A stretch of 6,832 nt of DNA from Candidatus Solibacter sp. (lineage in GTDB: Bacteria > Acidobacteriota > Terriglobia > Bryobacterales > Bryobacteraceae). The notes under the pieces are model-generated. The model was given only the letters and a program-made list of their open reading frames with translations. It had not been told where the DNA came from and ran no database searches. This document shows positions 1 through 6,767 of this stretch, one piece after another (within the stretch, counting starts at the first letter, position 1; every line of letters starts with the position of its first letter). The translations under genes and the position numbers were made by a program. The stretch spans positions 1 to 6,832 of the forward strand of contig JAPKZC010000165.1 in the NCBI GenBank assembly GCA_026394025.1. The letters run 5' to 3'.

Positions 1-1
1 C

Positions 2-625
2 GATCGCGCTTGCCTCACCTGCCACCGGAATCAGTCCACCCACAGCGGACGTCTGAATAGCAGTCATGCCAGGAATCAGGTGAGTTGCACCTCCTGCCAC
101 GCCATCCATAAGAATGGACCGCACGGCTTGGTGGCGCGCAAGCCGGCGGAAATCAACAAACAATGCGCTGCCTGCCACACCGACGTGTGGGCCAGTTTTC
201 AGAAACCTTACAAACATCGTCTGCCCGAAGGGGCCATGTCCTGCGTGGATTGCCACAATCCGCACGGCAGCGCGCTGCCCAAGTCGGTCCAGACCACGCG
301 ATCCAACGAACCAGGTTGCGCCAAGTGCCACGGCGATAAGGTGGGACCATTTCCCTTCGAACACGCTCCGGTGCGATTGGAAGGCTGCGGCACGTGCCAT
401 CAACCGCACGGCTCGGCTAACCCCCGCATGCTGACGCGGCATGAAGTGCGCTTCGTGTGCATGGAGTGCCACTCCAACCTGCCGGTGCCGAAACCGGCGG
501 CCAACTCCACCTTGGGAACGGTCGGTCCGGCGATCCATGATTTGCGCACTCCGCGGTTCCAAAACTGCACACTCTGTCACCAGAAGGTGCATGGTTCCTA
601 TGCGAATCGGGCATTCACCAAATGA
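2..625 (+). CDS. DmsE/MtrA-family decahaem c-type cytochrome (5'-truncated by window edge)
   Basis: This periplasmic multihaem cytochrome is thought to carry electrons along a haem wire through an outer-membrane barrel. The frame is open from base 2 with no start in view, so the gene begins left of the window; the GTG at 80 is an internal Val. The 207 visible residues hold eight CXXCH haem-attachment motifs (CLTCH at 11, CTSCH 86, CAACH 164, CVDCH 242, CAKCH 317, CGTCH 386, CMECH 458, CTLCH 566). A decahaem protein would have two more upstream. Family-like stretches include CHNPHGSA, GPFPFEHAPV and CHQPHGSANP, where extra His residues after the motifs can act as distal haem ligands. The TGA stop overlaps the barrel gene's ATG (ATGA at 622-625), which suggests translational coupling. 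That neighbour supports an MtrA/DmsE role over an unrelated cytochrome c7 or nitrite-reductase-type protein. The electron source and final acceptor cannot be read from the sequence. Confidence 0.9.
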   Translation, partial: DRACLTCHRNQSTHSGRLNSSHARNQVSCTSCHAIHKNGPHGLVARKPAEINKQCAACHTDVWASFQKPYKHRLPEGAMSCVDCHNPHGSALPKSVQTTRSNEPGCAKCHGDKVGPFPFEHAPVRLEGCGTCHQPHGSANPRMLTRHEVRFVCMECHSNLPVPKPAANSTLGTVGPAIHDLRTPRFQNCTLCHQKVHGSYANRAFTK

Positions 626-2545
626 GATTTCTACTGGCATTCCTCGTAATGGCCGCGGCGTTTGCCCAACCGCCGGCGCCGCAAGCCAAGCCGGCTGAAG
701 TGACGGCTCCCGCCAAAGCCGATGAAAAAGCCGTAACGCCAGTGCCTTCCAGCGAGCCGTGGATCACCGGCAGTTTCGATTTCGGCTATCGCTGGGTGGG
801 CGACGTGCGCGGCAGCGATGCCACCTATCGCAGCATCGTCAATCTGGGCGATGGGCCGAAGCTGACCGGGATGGAATCACCGACCCCAAACACCGTCTGT
901 TCGACCGCATCGATGCCCGCGCCAACGCGTGGGGCGGCGACCCCTACAATACGGCGCACGTGCAGGTCACCAAGCGCGGGCTGTACGATCTGACCGGCGA
1001 CTACCGTAATATCGCCTACTTCAATGCGCTGCCTTCCTTCGCCAACCCGCTGGCCCCACGCGGGTTCAACGAACGCGCCTTCGATACCAGGCGCCGCAGC
1101 GGCCAGGTGGACCTGCAATTCTTCCCCGGTAAGCACGTCCTGCCGTACCTGGTGTTCGAACGCAACTCGGGCTATGGGCATGGCGTGGAAACCTGGCTGC
1201 AAGACGCCAATAACGAATACGCCGTGCCGCTTCTGTTGCGGGACAGCACCAACAACTACCGCGGCGGGCTCCGCTTGGAATACAACCGCTGGCATGTCAC
1301 AGTGGAGCAGGGCGGGACCACTTACAAGGACGACGACCAGGCCAGCTTCAACGGCGTCCACTACGGCGACCGCACCACGCCGCTCTTGGGCAGCACCCTG
1401 GTGCTCAACACCCTGCGCCAAACCTACGGAGTTCGCGGCGCCAGCCTGTACAGCAAAGTTCTGGCGACGGCGAGTCCTTTTTCATGGATGAACCTGTACG
1501 GCCAGTATCTGCACAGCAAGTGTACAGCGGGCAATACAGCCTGGGCACGAGCGCGGCAGCCGCGCCGCACGATCTGGCCAACGCGGGGATCGAAATCCGG
1601 CCCATCCGGCGCCTGCGCATCGTCGAATCGTTTACCACCAACAGGTACAACTCCACGGGCACGGGCGCACTCACCCAACAATTACTGTTTTCGCCGGCCG
1701 CGACATTCCCCGCGCTGGCTTCGGCGCTGAGCACCCCGCAGGTGGTGAATTACAACCAGCAGCAGGTGGAAGCCATTCTGGATGTCACGTCCAGAATCAC
1801 CCTCCGCGGCGGCTACCGTTATGTGTGGGGTGACGCCACCGTGCGCGCGGGCACTCTGGACCTGAGCGGTCCCCTGGCTTCGCGCCAACTGAAGCGCCAC
1901 GTGGGGCTGGCCGGGCTGACCGTTCGTCCCTGGCAGAAGCTCTCGCTGAATGTGGATTACGAAGGGGCCTCAACCGACCAGGACTATTTCCGTACCAGCC
2001 TGTACAACTACCATAAGGTGCGGGCCCGGGCGCGCTATCAGGCAGCCTCGTCGCTCTGGTTCCAGGCGAATTTCACCCTGCTCGACAACCAGAATCCCTC
2101 GGCCGGCATCCAGTACGATTTCCGCAGCCGGGACAATTCGCTGGCCGCGTTCTGGACACCAAACGGCGGCAAGCACTTCAGCGTCACGGCGGAGTATGAC
2201 CGCTCCACAATGTACTCCAGCATCAACTACCTGCTGTTGCCCTTCTACGCTCCTTCGGTCTCGGTATACCGCGAAAACGCGCACACCGCGAGTTCCTCCA
2301 TCGATATCGTGCTGCCCGCGGTGGCGGGAGTCGCCGCCAGACTTTCCGCCGGCGGGTCGCTCTTCATCTCCGCGGGTTCCCGCTCTTCGCGCTACTACCA
2401 GCCCCTGGGACGCCTTTCCCTTCCTCTCCAGAAGCACGTACAATGGAACACCGAGTGGCGATGGTATGGGTTCGGCGAACAGTTGTACATGTATGAAGGG
2501 TTCCGGACGCACATCTTCATGACCGGACTTAGGCTGAGTAAATAG
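622..2545 (+). pseudogene. MtrB/PioB-type outer-membrane beta-barrel, interrupted by two -1 frameshifts
   Basis: This is probably the outer-membrane porin that sheaths the preceding decahaem cytochrome. The coherent protein reads in frame 1 from 622 to about 875 (signal peptide MRFLLAFLVMAAAFAQ, then a Pro/Ala/Lys-rich stretch and SFDFGYRWVGD). It continues in frame 3 from about 876 to 1520 (from ITDPKHRLFDR to LYGQYLHSK) and in frame 2 from about 1520 to 2545 (from VYSGQYSLGT to the end). Rejoined, it is about 641 residues, normal for the family. It is rich in alternating aromatic/polar strands (GGYRYVWGD, RARARYQ, LWFQANFTLL, WNTEWRWYGFG) typical of a barrel. The rejoined chain has no cysteine, while out-of-frame readings gain several, which supports the frame assignment. 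The N-terminal CXXC of Shewanella MtrB is absent. Start chosen at the ATG overlapping the upstream stop. Each break is equivalent to loss of one base, so mutation or sequencing error are both possible. Family call rests on architecture and its MtrA-like neighbour; barrel identity is surer than exact subfamily. Confidence 0.8.
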
Positions 2546-2548
2546 GAG
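2544..2548 (+). promoter_or_regulatory. Shine-Dalgarno site of the tetrahaem cytochrome gene
   Basis: AGGAG lies 7 bases before the ATG at 2556 and overlaps the TAG stop of the barrel gene. The spacing favours this ATG over the in-frame ATG two codons later, which would sit 13 bases away. The overlap with the stop fits re-initiation or coupling within one operon. Confidence 0.7.
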
Positions 2549-2555
2549 ACCGGCA

Positions 2556-3662
2556 ATGTTCATGCTTCGAGTGATTCCCGTGGGCGTGCTCGTCGTCTGG
2601 AGTGCGCTAGGGGCGAGTGTGATCCCCGGCGACGCCCGCCGTGGAGAGCAACTGTTCCAGAGTCAGCAGTGCATTCAGTGTCACAGCCTGTTGGGCAAGG
2701 GCGGCACCCTGGCGCCCGATCTGGCGCGCCGCGTGGATCGCAATTACACCCCATCGGTGATGTCCAGCCTGATGTGGAATCACGCGCCCGATATGTGGGC
2801 CGCCATGAAGAAGCAAGGCGTCAAAAAGGGCAGCATGACTCCCGAAAACGCCGCCGACCTGTTCGCCTACTTCGTGTCCGCCCGGTACTTCGAGAAACCC
2901 GGCGACGCCGCCCGCGGCAAACAGGCTTTCGCCGCCCGCCACTGTGCCGATTGCCACGGCATTGCCAGTTCCCCCGTTGCCACCGCGCCACCCGTGGCCA
3001 AGTGGGAGTCGCTTGCCGACCCGGTGATTCTGGCCCAACAGATGTGGAACCACGGCCCGAAGATGCGCGCCGAGTTCTCCAAAAAGAAGTTGGCCTGGGG
3101 CCAGATCGCGGGACAGGAACTGACCGACATGCTGGTCTACCTGCAAAACCTGCCGGAGACCCGCAATCTGGCCAAGAACTTCTCGTTCCCGCCGTCGGAT
3201 CCGGGCGAGAAGCTGTTCTCCTCCAAGGGATGCGCGGAGTGCCACGTGGGCAAGCGCGCATTCGACGTGCTGCTCAAGAATCAGACCCTCACCGAGATTG
3301 CCGTCGGCATGTGGAACCACCAGCCCAGCATGAAGAATCCGCCGCCGACTTTCGCGCCGGAAGAGATGCGCCAGATGATCTCCTACATCTGGGCGAAGCA
3401 GTATTTCCGCGGTACGGGCAGCGCCAATCGCGGCAAGACCGTGTTCACCGCCAAGAGTTGCGCCACCTGCCATAACGATGCGGGCAGCGGCGCACCCAAG
3501 CTCGGCAAAGGCAAGGATGCTTACGGAGACATCACCATGGTGGCCGCACTCTGGGACCACGGTCCCCAGATGCTGGACGCCATGACCGCCAAGAAACTCG
3601 CCTGGCCGCGCTTCACCGCGCAGGAGATGTCGGACGTCATCGCCTACCTGAATTCCCTGTAG
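2556..3662 (+). CDS. Tetrahaem cytochrome c with four tandem class I-like domains
   Basis: This is a 368-residue exported electron-transfer protein. An N-terminal hydrophobic segment (residues 3-20, ending ALGA) is a Sec signal peptide or possibly an uncleaved anchor. Four cytochrome c domains follow, with haem motifs CIQCH (39-43), CADCH (130-134), CAECH (226-230) and CATCH (302-306). Each domain repeats one plan: a G-(E/K)-x-x-F stretch before the haem motif, then W-(N/D)-H-x-P-x-M at 74-80, 164-170, 253-259 and 333-339, then a closing helix such as DLFAYFVSARYF, DMLVYLQNLP, MISYIWAKQYF or DVIAYLNSL. The motif Met is the likely distal haem ligand, as in class I cytochromes; the conserved His is an alternative. 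Domain 3 lacks the usual spacing, with 33 residues from first Cys to Met against 37-41 in the others. The gene starts 10 bases after the barrel gene, so it probably exchanges electrons with the decahaem conduit in the periplasm. No lipobox Cys is visible at the signal cleavage region. The exact partner is unknown. Confidence 0.88.
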   Translation: MFMLRVIPVGVLVVWSALGASVIPGDARRGEQLFQSQQCIQCHSLLGKGGTLAPDLARRVDRNYTPSVMSSLMWNHAPDMWAAMKKQGVKKGSMTPENAADLFAYFVSARYFEKPGDAARGKQAFAARHCADCHGIASSPVATAPPVAKWESLADPVILAQQMWNHGPKMRAEFSKKKLAWGQIAGQELTDMLVYLQNLPETRNLAKNFSFPPSDPGEKLFSSKGCAECHVGKRAFDVLLKNQTLTEIAVGMWNHQPSMKNPPPTFAPEEMRQMISYIWAKQYFRGTGSANRGKTVFTAKSCATCHNDAGSGAPKLGKGKDAYGDITMVAALWDHGPQMLDAMTAKKLAWPRFTAQEMSDVIAYLNSL

Positions 3663-3707
3663 GCCGGGGCGGGCTGTGAGTTACCATGGCAGACAGCCTC
3701 AACGCAC

Positions 3708-4388
3708 ATGCTGAAATCTATCGATTCCCGCCAACGCGCGACCCTGGCGTACATCGCGCCGTTCATTGCTTTCGTCGGTATCATGGCGGTGGAGCGCATG
3801 ATCCCGCTGCCGCCCCAGTGGTTGTACCCGGTGCGCTTCCTCATCGTGGCGGCGCTGATCGGCGCCGTCTCCTGGCCCTACCTCTCCTTCCGTCCCAGTG
3901 CCCCGCTGGCCAGCATCGGAATCGGCGTGGCGGTCTTCGTCATCTGGGTGGCGCCGGACGTGCTGTTCGGATACCGGCACCACTGGCTGTTTGAGAACTC
4001 CCTCACCGGCTCCGCCGCCAGTACTCTGGCGCCCCACTTGAAGGCCAACATCGGCTTCCTGGTGCTGCGCGCCGTCTCTTCCTTCGCCCTGGTCCCCATC
4101 CTGGAGGAACTCTTCTGGCGCGGCTGGATGATGCGCTGGCTGATCGATAATGACTTCCTCACCGTCCCGCTGGGCAAGTACGTGCCTTCGGCTTTTTGGA
4201 TTGTGGCCCTGTTGTTTGCCTCCGAACACGGTCCCTATTGGGAAGTGGGCCTGGCCGCCGGAATCGTTTACAACTGGTGGATGGTCCGCACCCGCAACCT
4301 GGCCGATTGCATTCTCGCCCACGCGGTCACCAATGCCGTGCTCGCCGCGTACGTGCTGGTTACCGGCCAGTGGCAATACTGGCTATAA
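3708..4388 (+). CDS. CPBP/CAAX-protease-related integral membrane protein (exosortase-associated type)
   Basis: This 226-residue inner-membrane protein belongs to the CPBP (Abi/CAAX protease) superfamily of intramembrane glutamate-type proteases. The three signature motifs are intact: E133-E134-x3-R138 in EELFWRGW, F170-x3-H174 in FASEH and H205-x3-N209 in HAVTN. Hydrophobic segments lie near residues 12-31, 39-58, 67-86, 113-132, 158-172, 178-193 and 199-220. Length and the run VPLGKYVPSAFW before FASEH resemble the CAAX-protease-related family that accompanies exosortase/PEP-CTERM systems (recalled from family knowledge). No exosortase gene lies in the window, so the substrate is unknown. 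The ATG at 3708 is the first start after the in-frame stop of the cytochrome gene 45 bases upstream, and no clear ribosome-binding site precedes it. It may be read through from the cytochrome operon, since no terminator is seen between them, but a functional link is not evident. Confidence 0.85.
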   Translation: MLKSIDSRQRATLAYIAPFIAFVGIMAVERMIPLPPQWLYPVRFLIVAALIGAVSWPYLSFRPSAPLASIGIGVAVFVIWVAPDVLFGYRHHWLFENSLTGSAASTLAPHLKANIGFLVLRAVSSFALVPILEELFWRGWMMRWLIDNDFLTVPLGKYVPSAFWIVALLFASEHGPYWEVGLAAGIVYNWWMVRTRNLADCILAHAVTNAVLAAYVLVTGQWQYWL

Positions 4389-4451
4389 CCGGATTTATCC
4401 CGCGTGCGTCCCACATAATGACAGGCGCTCAAAAGCTTTCCTTCTCCTGTC

Positions 4452-4495
4452 TGCGGCTCCGGACGCGGAGTGTCGGTCCCGCGTTCCGGAGCGCA
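4452..4495 (+). terminator. Strong GC-rich hairpin between the CPBP gene and the ABC-F gene
   Basis: The arms at 4456-4468 (GCTCCGGACGCGG) and 4479-4492 (CCGCGTTCCGGAGC) pair along 13 positions with one bulged base around a 10-base loop. Three more pairs (TGC/GCA) extend it to 4452-4495 past a bulged G. It sits about 65 bases after the CPBP stop and could end that transcript. No T-run follows on the plus strand, so it is not a classical intrinsic terminator. It may instead be an mRNA-stability element or, because it overlaps the -35 region of the next gene, an operator. Confidence 0.45.
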
Positions 4496-4500
4496 CTCGC

Positions 4501-4512
4501 TACAATAATTGT
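4501..4512 (+). promoter_or_regulatory. Possible -10 box (TACAAT) with a short palindrome before the ABC-F gene
   Basis: TACAAT at 4501-4506 matches five of six bases of the TATAAT consensus and is the most AT-rich spot of an otherwise GC-rich spacer. It overlaps the perfect inverted repeat ACAAT-A-ATTGT (4502-4512). No convincing -35 hexamer lies 16-18 bases upstream, because that place is occupied by the hairpin. If used, transcription would start about 7 bases before the ATG at 4520, giving a near-leaderless mRNA. The assignment is tentative. Confidence 0.3.
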
Positions 4513-4519
4513 TTAGCCG

Positions 4520-6466
4520 ATGATCCAACTCACGGGGGCCGGAAAACGTTACGGTCCCAGAATCCTTTTTGACAACACCGATTGGCTGGTGACGCCCAAC
4601 GAGCGCGCCGGCATTGTGGGCGCCAATGGTACCGGCAAGTCGTCGCTTTTGAAAGTGCTGGCCGGCATCGAGGGACTCGATTCCGGCGTCATGACCACCC
4701 AGAAGGGCGTGACCCTCGGCTACCTGCCCCAGGAAGGGCTATCGCTTTCCGGGCGCTCCGTTTTCGCCGAGTGCATGACCGTGTTCGCCCACCTCCGTGA
4801 ACTCGAACAAGAGCAGGAAGACCTGGCCCACCGTATGGCCGAACTCGACCCCACCAGCGCCGAATACGGGCAGGTTGCCGAGCGGTTTCACCAGGCCGAA
4901 GGCGAGTTCCGCGCGCGCGACGGCTATACCATCGAATCGCAGGTGGGCGCGGTGCTGAGCGGCCTCGGCTTCTCGCAGCGCGATTGGAAACGCCGCACCG
5001 AAGAGTTCTCCGGCGGCTGGCAGATGCGCATCGCGCTCGCCAAACTGCTCCTCGAAAAGCCCAACCTGCTGCTTTTGGATGAGCCCACCAACCACCTTGA
5101 CCTGGAAGCCCGCAACTGGCTGGAAGAGTATCTGGCCGCCTACCCCTATGCGTACGTGCTGGTCTCGCACGACCGCTACTTCCTCGACGTCACCGTGCGT
5201 AAGATCGTCGAGCTCTGGAACAGAAGCCTGCACATTTACACCGGCGGTTACTCCCGCTACGAGGTACTGAAGGACGAGCGGCGCGCGCAGCTACATGCGG
5301 CCCATGCGAACCAGCAGGACCGCGTCCAGCAACTGGAAGCTTTTATCAACCGGTTCCGCGCCCAGGCCACCAAGGCCAAACAGGTACAGAGCCGCATTAA
5401 GGAACTGGAGAAGATCGAACGGATCGAAATTCCGCCAGAAGAGAAGACCATCCGGTTCAGCTTCCCGCAGCCCAAGCCGAGCGGCCGCATCGTGGCGGAG
5501 TTCAAAAAGGTCTCGAAAGCCTACGGCGATCTGGTGGTGTTTGCCGATGCCGACCTCATCATCGAACGCGGCGACCGCCTGTCCCTGGTGGGCATCAATG
5601 GCGCGGGCAAATCCACCATGATCAAGATTCTGGCCGGCGCCGAGCCGGTGACCTCGGGAGAATATATCCTCGGCCACAACGCCCAGCCCGACTATTTCGC
5701 GCAGGACCAATACAAGGAACTCGACCAGAATGCGCGCATGATCGACGATCTGGCAACCGTAGCCCCGCGCGCCACCAATACCGAACTGCGCAGCATCCTG
5801 GGTTGTTTCCTCTTCTCCGAAGACGACGCTTTCAAGCCGATTGGCGTGCTTTCCGGCGGCGAGCGCAACCGCTATGCGCTGGCTCGCATGCTGATGGTGC
5901 CGTCGAACTTCATGCTGCTCGACGAGCCCACCAATCACCTGGACATGCGCGCTAAGGATGTGCTGCTGACGGCTTTGCAGGAGTACCACGGTACCGTCGT
6001 GTTCGTTTCACACGATCGCTACTTCATCGACAAACTGGCTACCCGCGTGGTCGAAGTGGAGAACGGCAAGGTTCGCGTCTATCCCGGCAACTACGAGGAC
6101 TACCTGTGGCGCAAGCAGGGCGGAGGGTCCGCCCCGGCGTCCGCCACAACCCAGGCTGACGATTCTCCGGCCGCTCCGGTCCCGGCTCCTGCCGACACCC
6201 CGGCGGCGGCAGAGCCTGGCAAAACCGGGGCAACCCGCCTCAACCCCATCAAACTCCGCCAGATGAAGGAACGCAGCCACGCCATTGAAGACGAAATCAC
6301 GCGCCTCGAAGTGGAAATTGCCGACTACGAAGCCGCCTTGGGCAACTTCGTCAATGTGGAGGAAACCAAGAGGGTTCACGAGCTACTTGGGGCCCGCCGC
6401 GCGGACCTCGAGGCGCTTATGATTGAGTGGCAAGATGTTGCACAGTTGATTGAGACGAACTCGTAG
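4520..6466 (+). CDS. ABC-F family ATPase (ribosome-associated, two ABC domains)
   Basis: This 648-residue cytosolic ATPase has no membrane segments. ABC-F proteins bind the ribosomal E site and relieve stalled or drug-blocked translation; some aid ribosome assembly. Domain 1 has Walker A GANGTGKSS (34-42), signature SGGWQ (164-168), Walker B with DEPTNHLD (187-194) and the SHDRYF switch His (217). A charged interdomain linker of about residues 245-310 is the P-site tRNA-interaction region. Domain 2 has Walker A GINGAGKST (358-366), signature LSGGER (444-449), Walker B with DEPTNHLD (468-475) and His498. Residues 534-572 are a Gly/Pro/Ala-rich tether, followed by a predicted coiled coil at 577-645 like the C-terminal extension of Uup and relatives. 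All catalytic motifs are intact. The start is forced: an in-frame TAG ends 3 bases before the ATG. No Shine-Dalgarno site is visible. The SGGW signature in domain 1 is more like YheS/Uup than EttA, but the subfamily is not settled. Confidence 0.95.
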   Translation: MIQLTGAGKRYGPRILFDNTDWLVTPNERAGIVGANGTGKSSLLKVLAGIEGLDSGVMTTQKGVTLGYLPQEGLSLSGRSVFAECMTVFAHLRELEQEQEDLAHRMAELDPTSAEYGQVAERFHQAEGEFRARDGYTIESQVGAVLSGLGFSQRDWKRRTEEFSGGWQMRIALAKLLLEKPNLLLLDEPTNHLDLEARNWLEEYLAAYPYAYVLVSHDRYFLDVTVRKIVELWNRSLHIYTGGYSRYEVLKDERRAQLHAAHANQQDRVQQLEAFINRFRAQATKAKQVQSRIKELEKIERIEIPPEEKTIRFSFPQPKPSGRIVAEFKKVSKAYGDLVVFADADLIIERGDRLSLVGINGAGKSTMIKILAGAEPVTSGEYILGHNAQPDYFAQDQYKELDQNARMIDDLATVAPRATNTELRSILGCFLFSEDDAFKPIGVLSGGERNRYALARMLMVPSNFMLLDEPTNHLDMRAKDVLLTALQEYHGTVVFVSHDRYFIDKLATRVVEVENGKVRVYPGNYEDYLWRKQGGGSAPASATTQADDSPAAPVPAPADTPAAAEPGKTGATRLNPIKLRQMKERSHAIEDEITRLEVEIADYEAALGNFVNVEETKRVHELLGARRADLEALMIEWQDVAQLIETNS

Positions 6467-6469
6467 ACC

Positions 6470-6697
6470 CTATTCCTGCATCGGCATTGGCTGTTCGATC
6501 TCGCGCCAGGCGCTGATCTTCAGCCTGCGGCACACCCAGCACAACGGCTCTCCAACCGCCAGGAGGGTTGTCTCCGCGCCGCACACCGAGCACTTCTCCA
6601 ACTTCTTGAGACGGTCAGGCGACACGGACTTTTTCGCCTGTTCCAGCAGGTCGGCTGGAATTACCGGCTCGGGTTTTGCCTGGATCTTACGTTTCAT
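6470..6697 (-). CDS. Small four-cysteine zinc-ribbon-like protein of unknown function
   Basis: This is a 75-residue protein read from the ATG at 6695-6697. A TTG at 6710-6712 would add five residues (MNWDP); the ATG is preferred because TTG starts are rare and a weak TGGGA lies just before it, but this is not certain. The N-terminal half is charged and helical (around ADLLEQAKKSVSPDRLKKLEK). Then come two Cys pairs, CSVC (36-39) and CWVC (53-56), 13 residues apart, the layout of a single structural zinc ribbon. The C-terminus is short (RRLKISAWREIEQPMPMQE). The gene converges tail-to-tail on the ABC-F gene with a 3-base gap, so no terminator fits between them. I recognise no named family; a nucleic-acid- or protein-binding role is possible but unproven. 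Confidence 0.7.
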   Translation of the reverse strand: MKRKIQAKPEPVIPADLLEQAKKSVSPDRLKKLEKCSVCGAETTLLAVGEPLCWVCRRLKISAWREIEQPMPMQE

Positions 6698-6712
6698 CGG
6701 GTCCCAATTCAA

Positions 6713-6767
6713 CTTTCACTATGACAGAAAGCAACTTGGCGGACAACCTAACCTTGGTATCCGGGTA
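6713..6767. other. Short spacer upstream of the minus-strand zinc-ribbon gene
   Basis: This spacer lies between the end of the partial minus-strand gene and the start of the four-cysteine gene. I see no clear promoter, terminator or repeat in it. It is somewhat less GC-rich than the coding regions around it. Confidence 0.5.

Noticed and set aside
80..625. GTG at 80 as the true start of the first cytochrome
   Set aside because: The same frame is open to base 2 and contains another CXXCH motif (11-25), so the protein extends beyond the window and there is no signal peptide at 80.
825..1421. Long minus-strand open frame opposite the barrel gene
   Set aside because: The plus-strand reading gives barrel-like protein over the same bases; the minus frame shows only Val/Ala/Gly-rich sequence with no motif.
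2607..3560. Long open frame on the minus strand opposite the tetrahaem cytochrome gene
   Set aside because: It mirrors the codon pattern of a clear plus-strand gene with four haem motifs. Its translation is compositionally biased (His/Gly/Ala-rich) with no recognisable domain. Such antisense frames are common in GC-rich DNA.
3686..3994. Alternative plus-strand start ATG at 3686 for a small protein ahead of the CPBP gene
   Set aside because: It is in a different frame from the CPBP protein, overlaps it for most of its length, and reads as an Arg/Pro/Gly-rich product with no family features.
3699..4376. Minus-strand open frame covering nearly the whole CPBP gene
   Set aside because: The plus strand carries all three protease motifs and membrane segments; the minus reading is a charged Gly/Gln/His-rich product typical of a shadow frame.
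5291..5989. Long minus-strand open frame opposite the ABC-F gene
   Set aside because: It lies fully inside a gene with intact Walker and signature motifs and shows no domain of its own.
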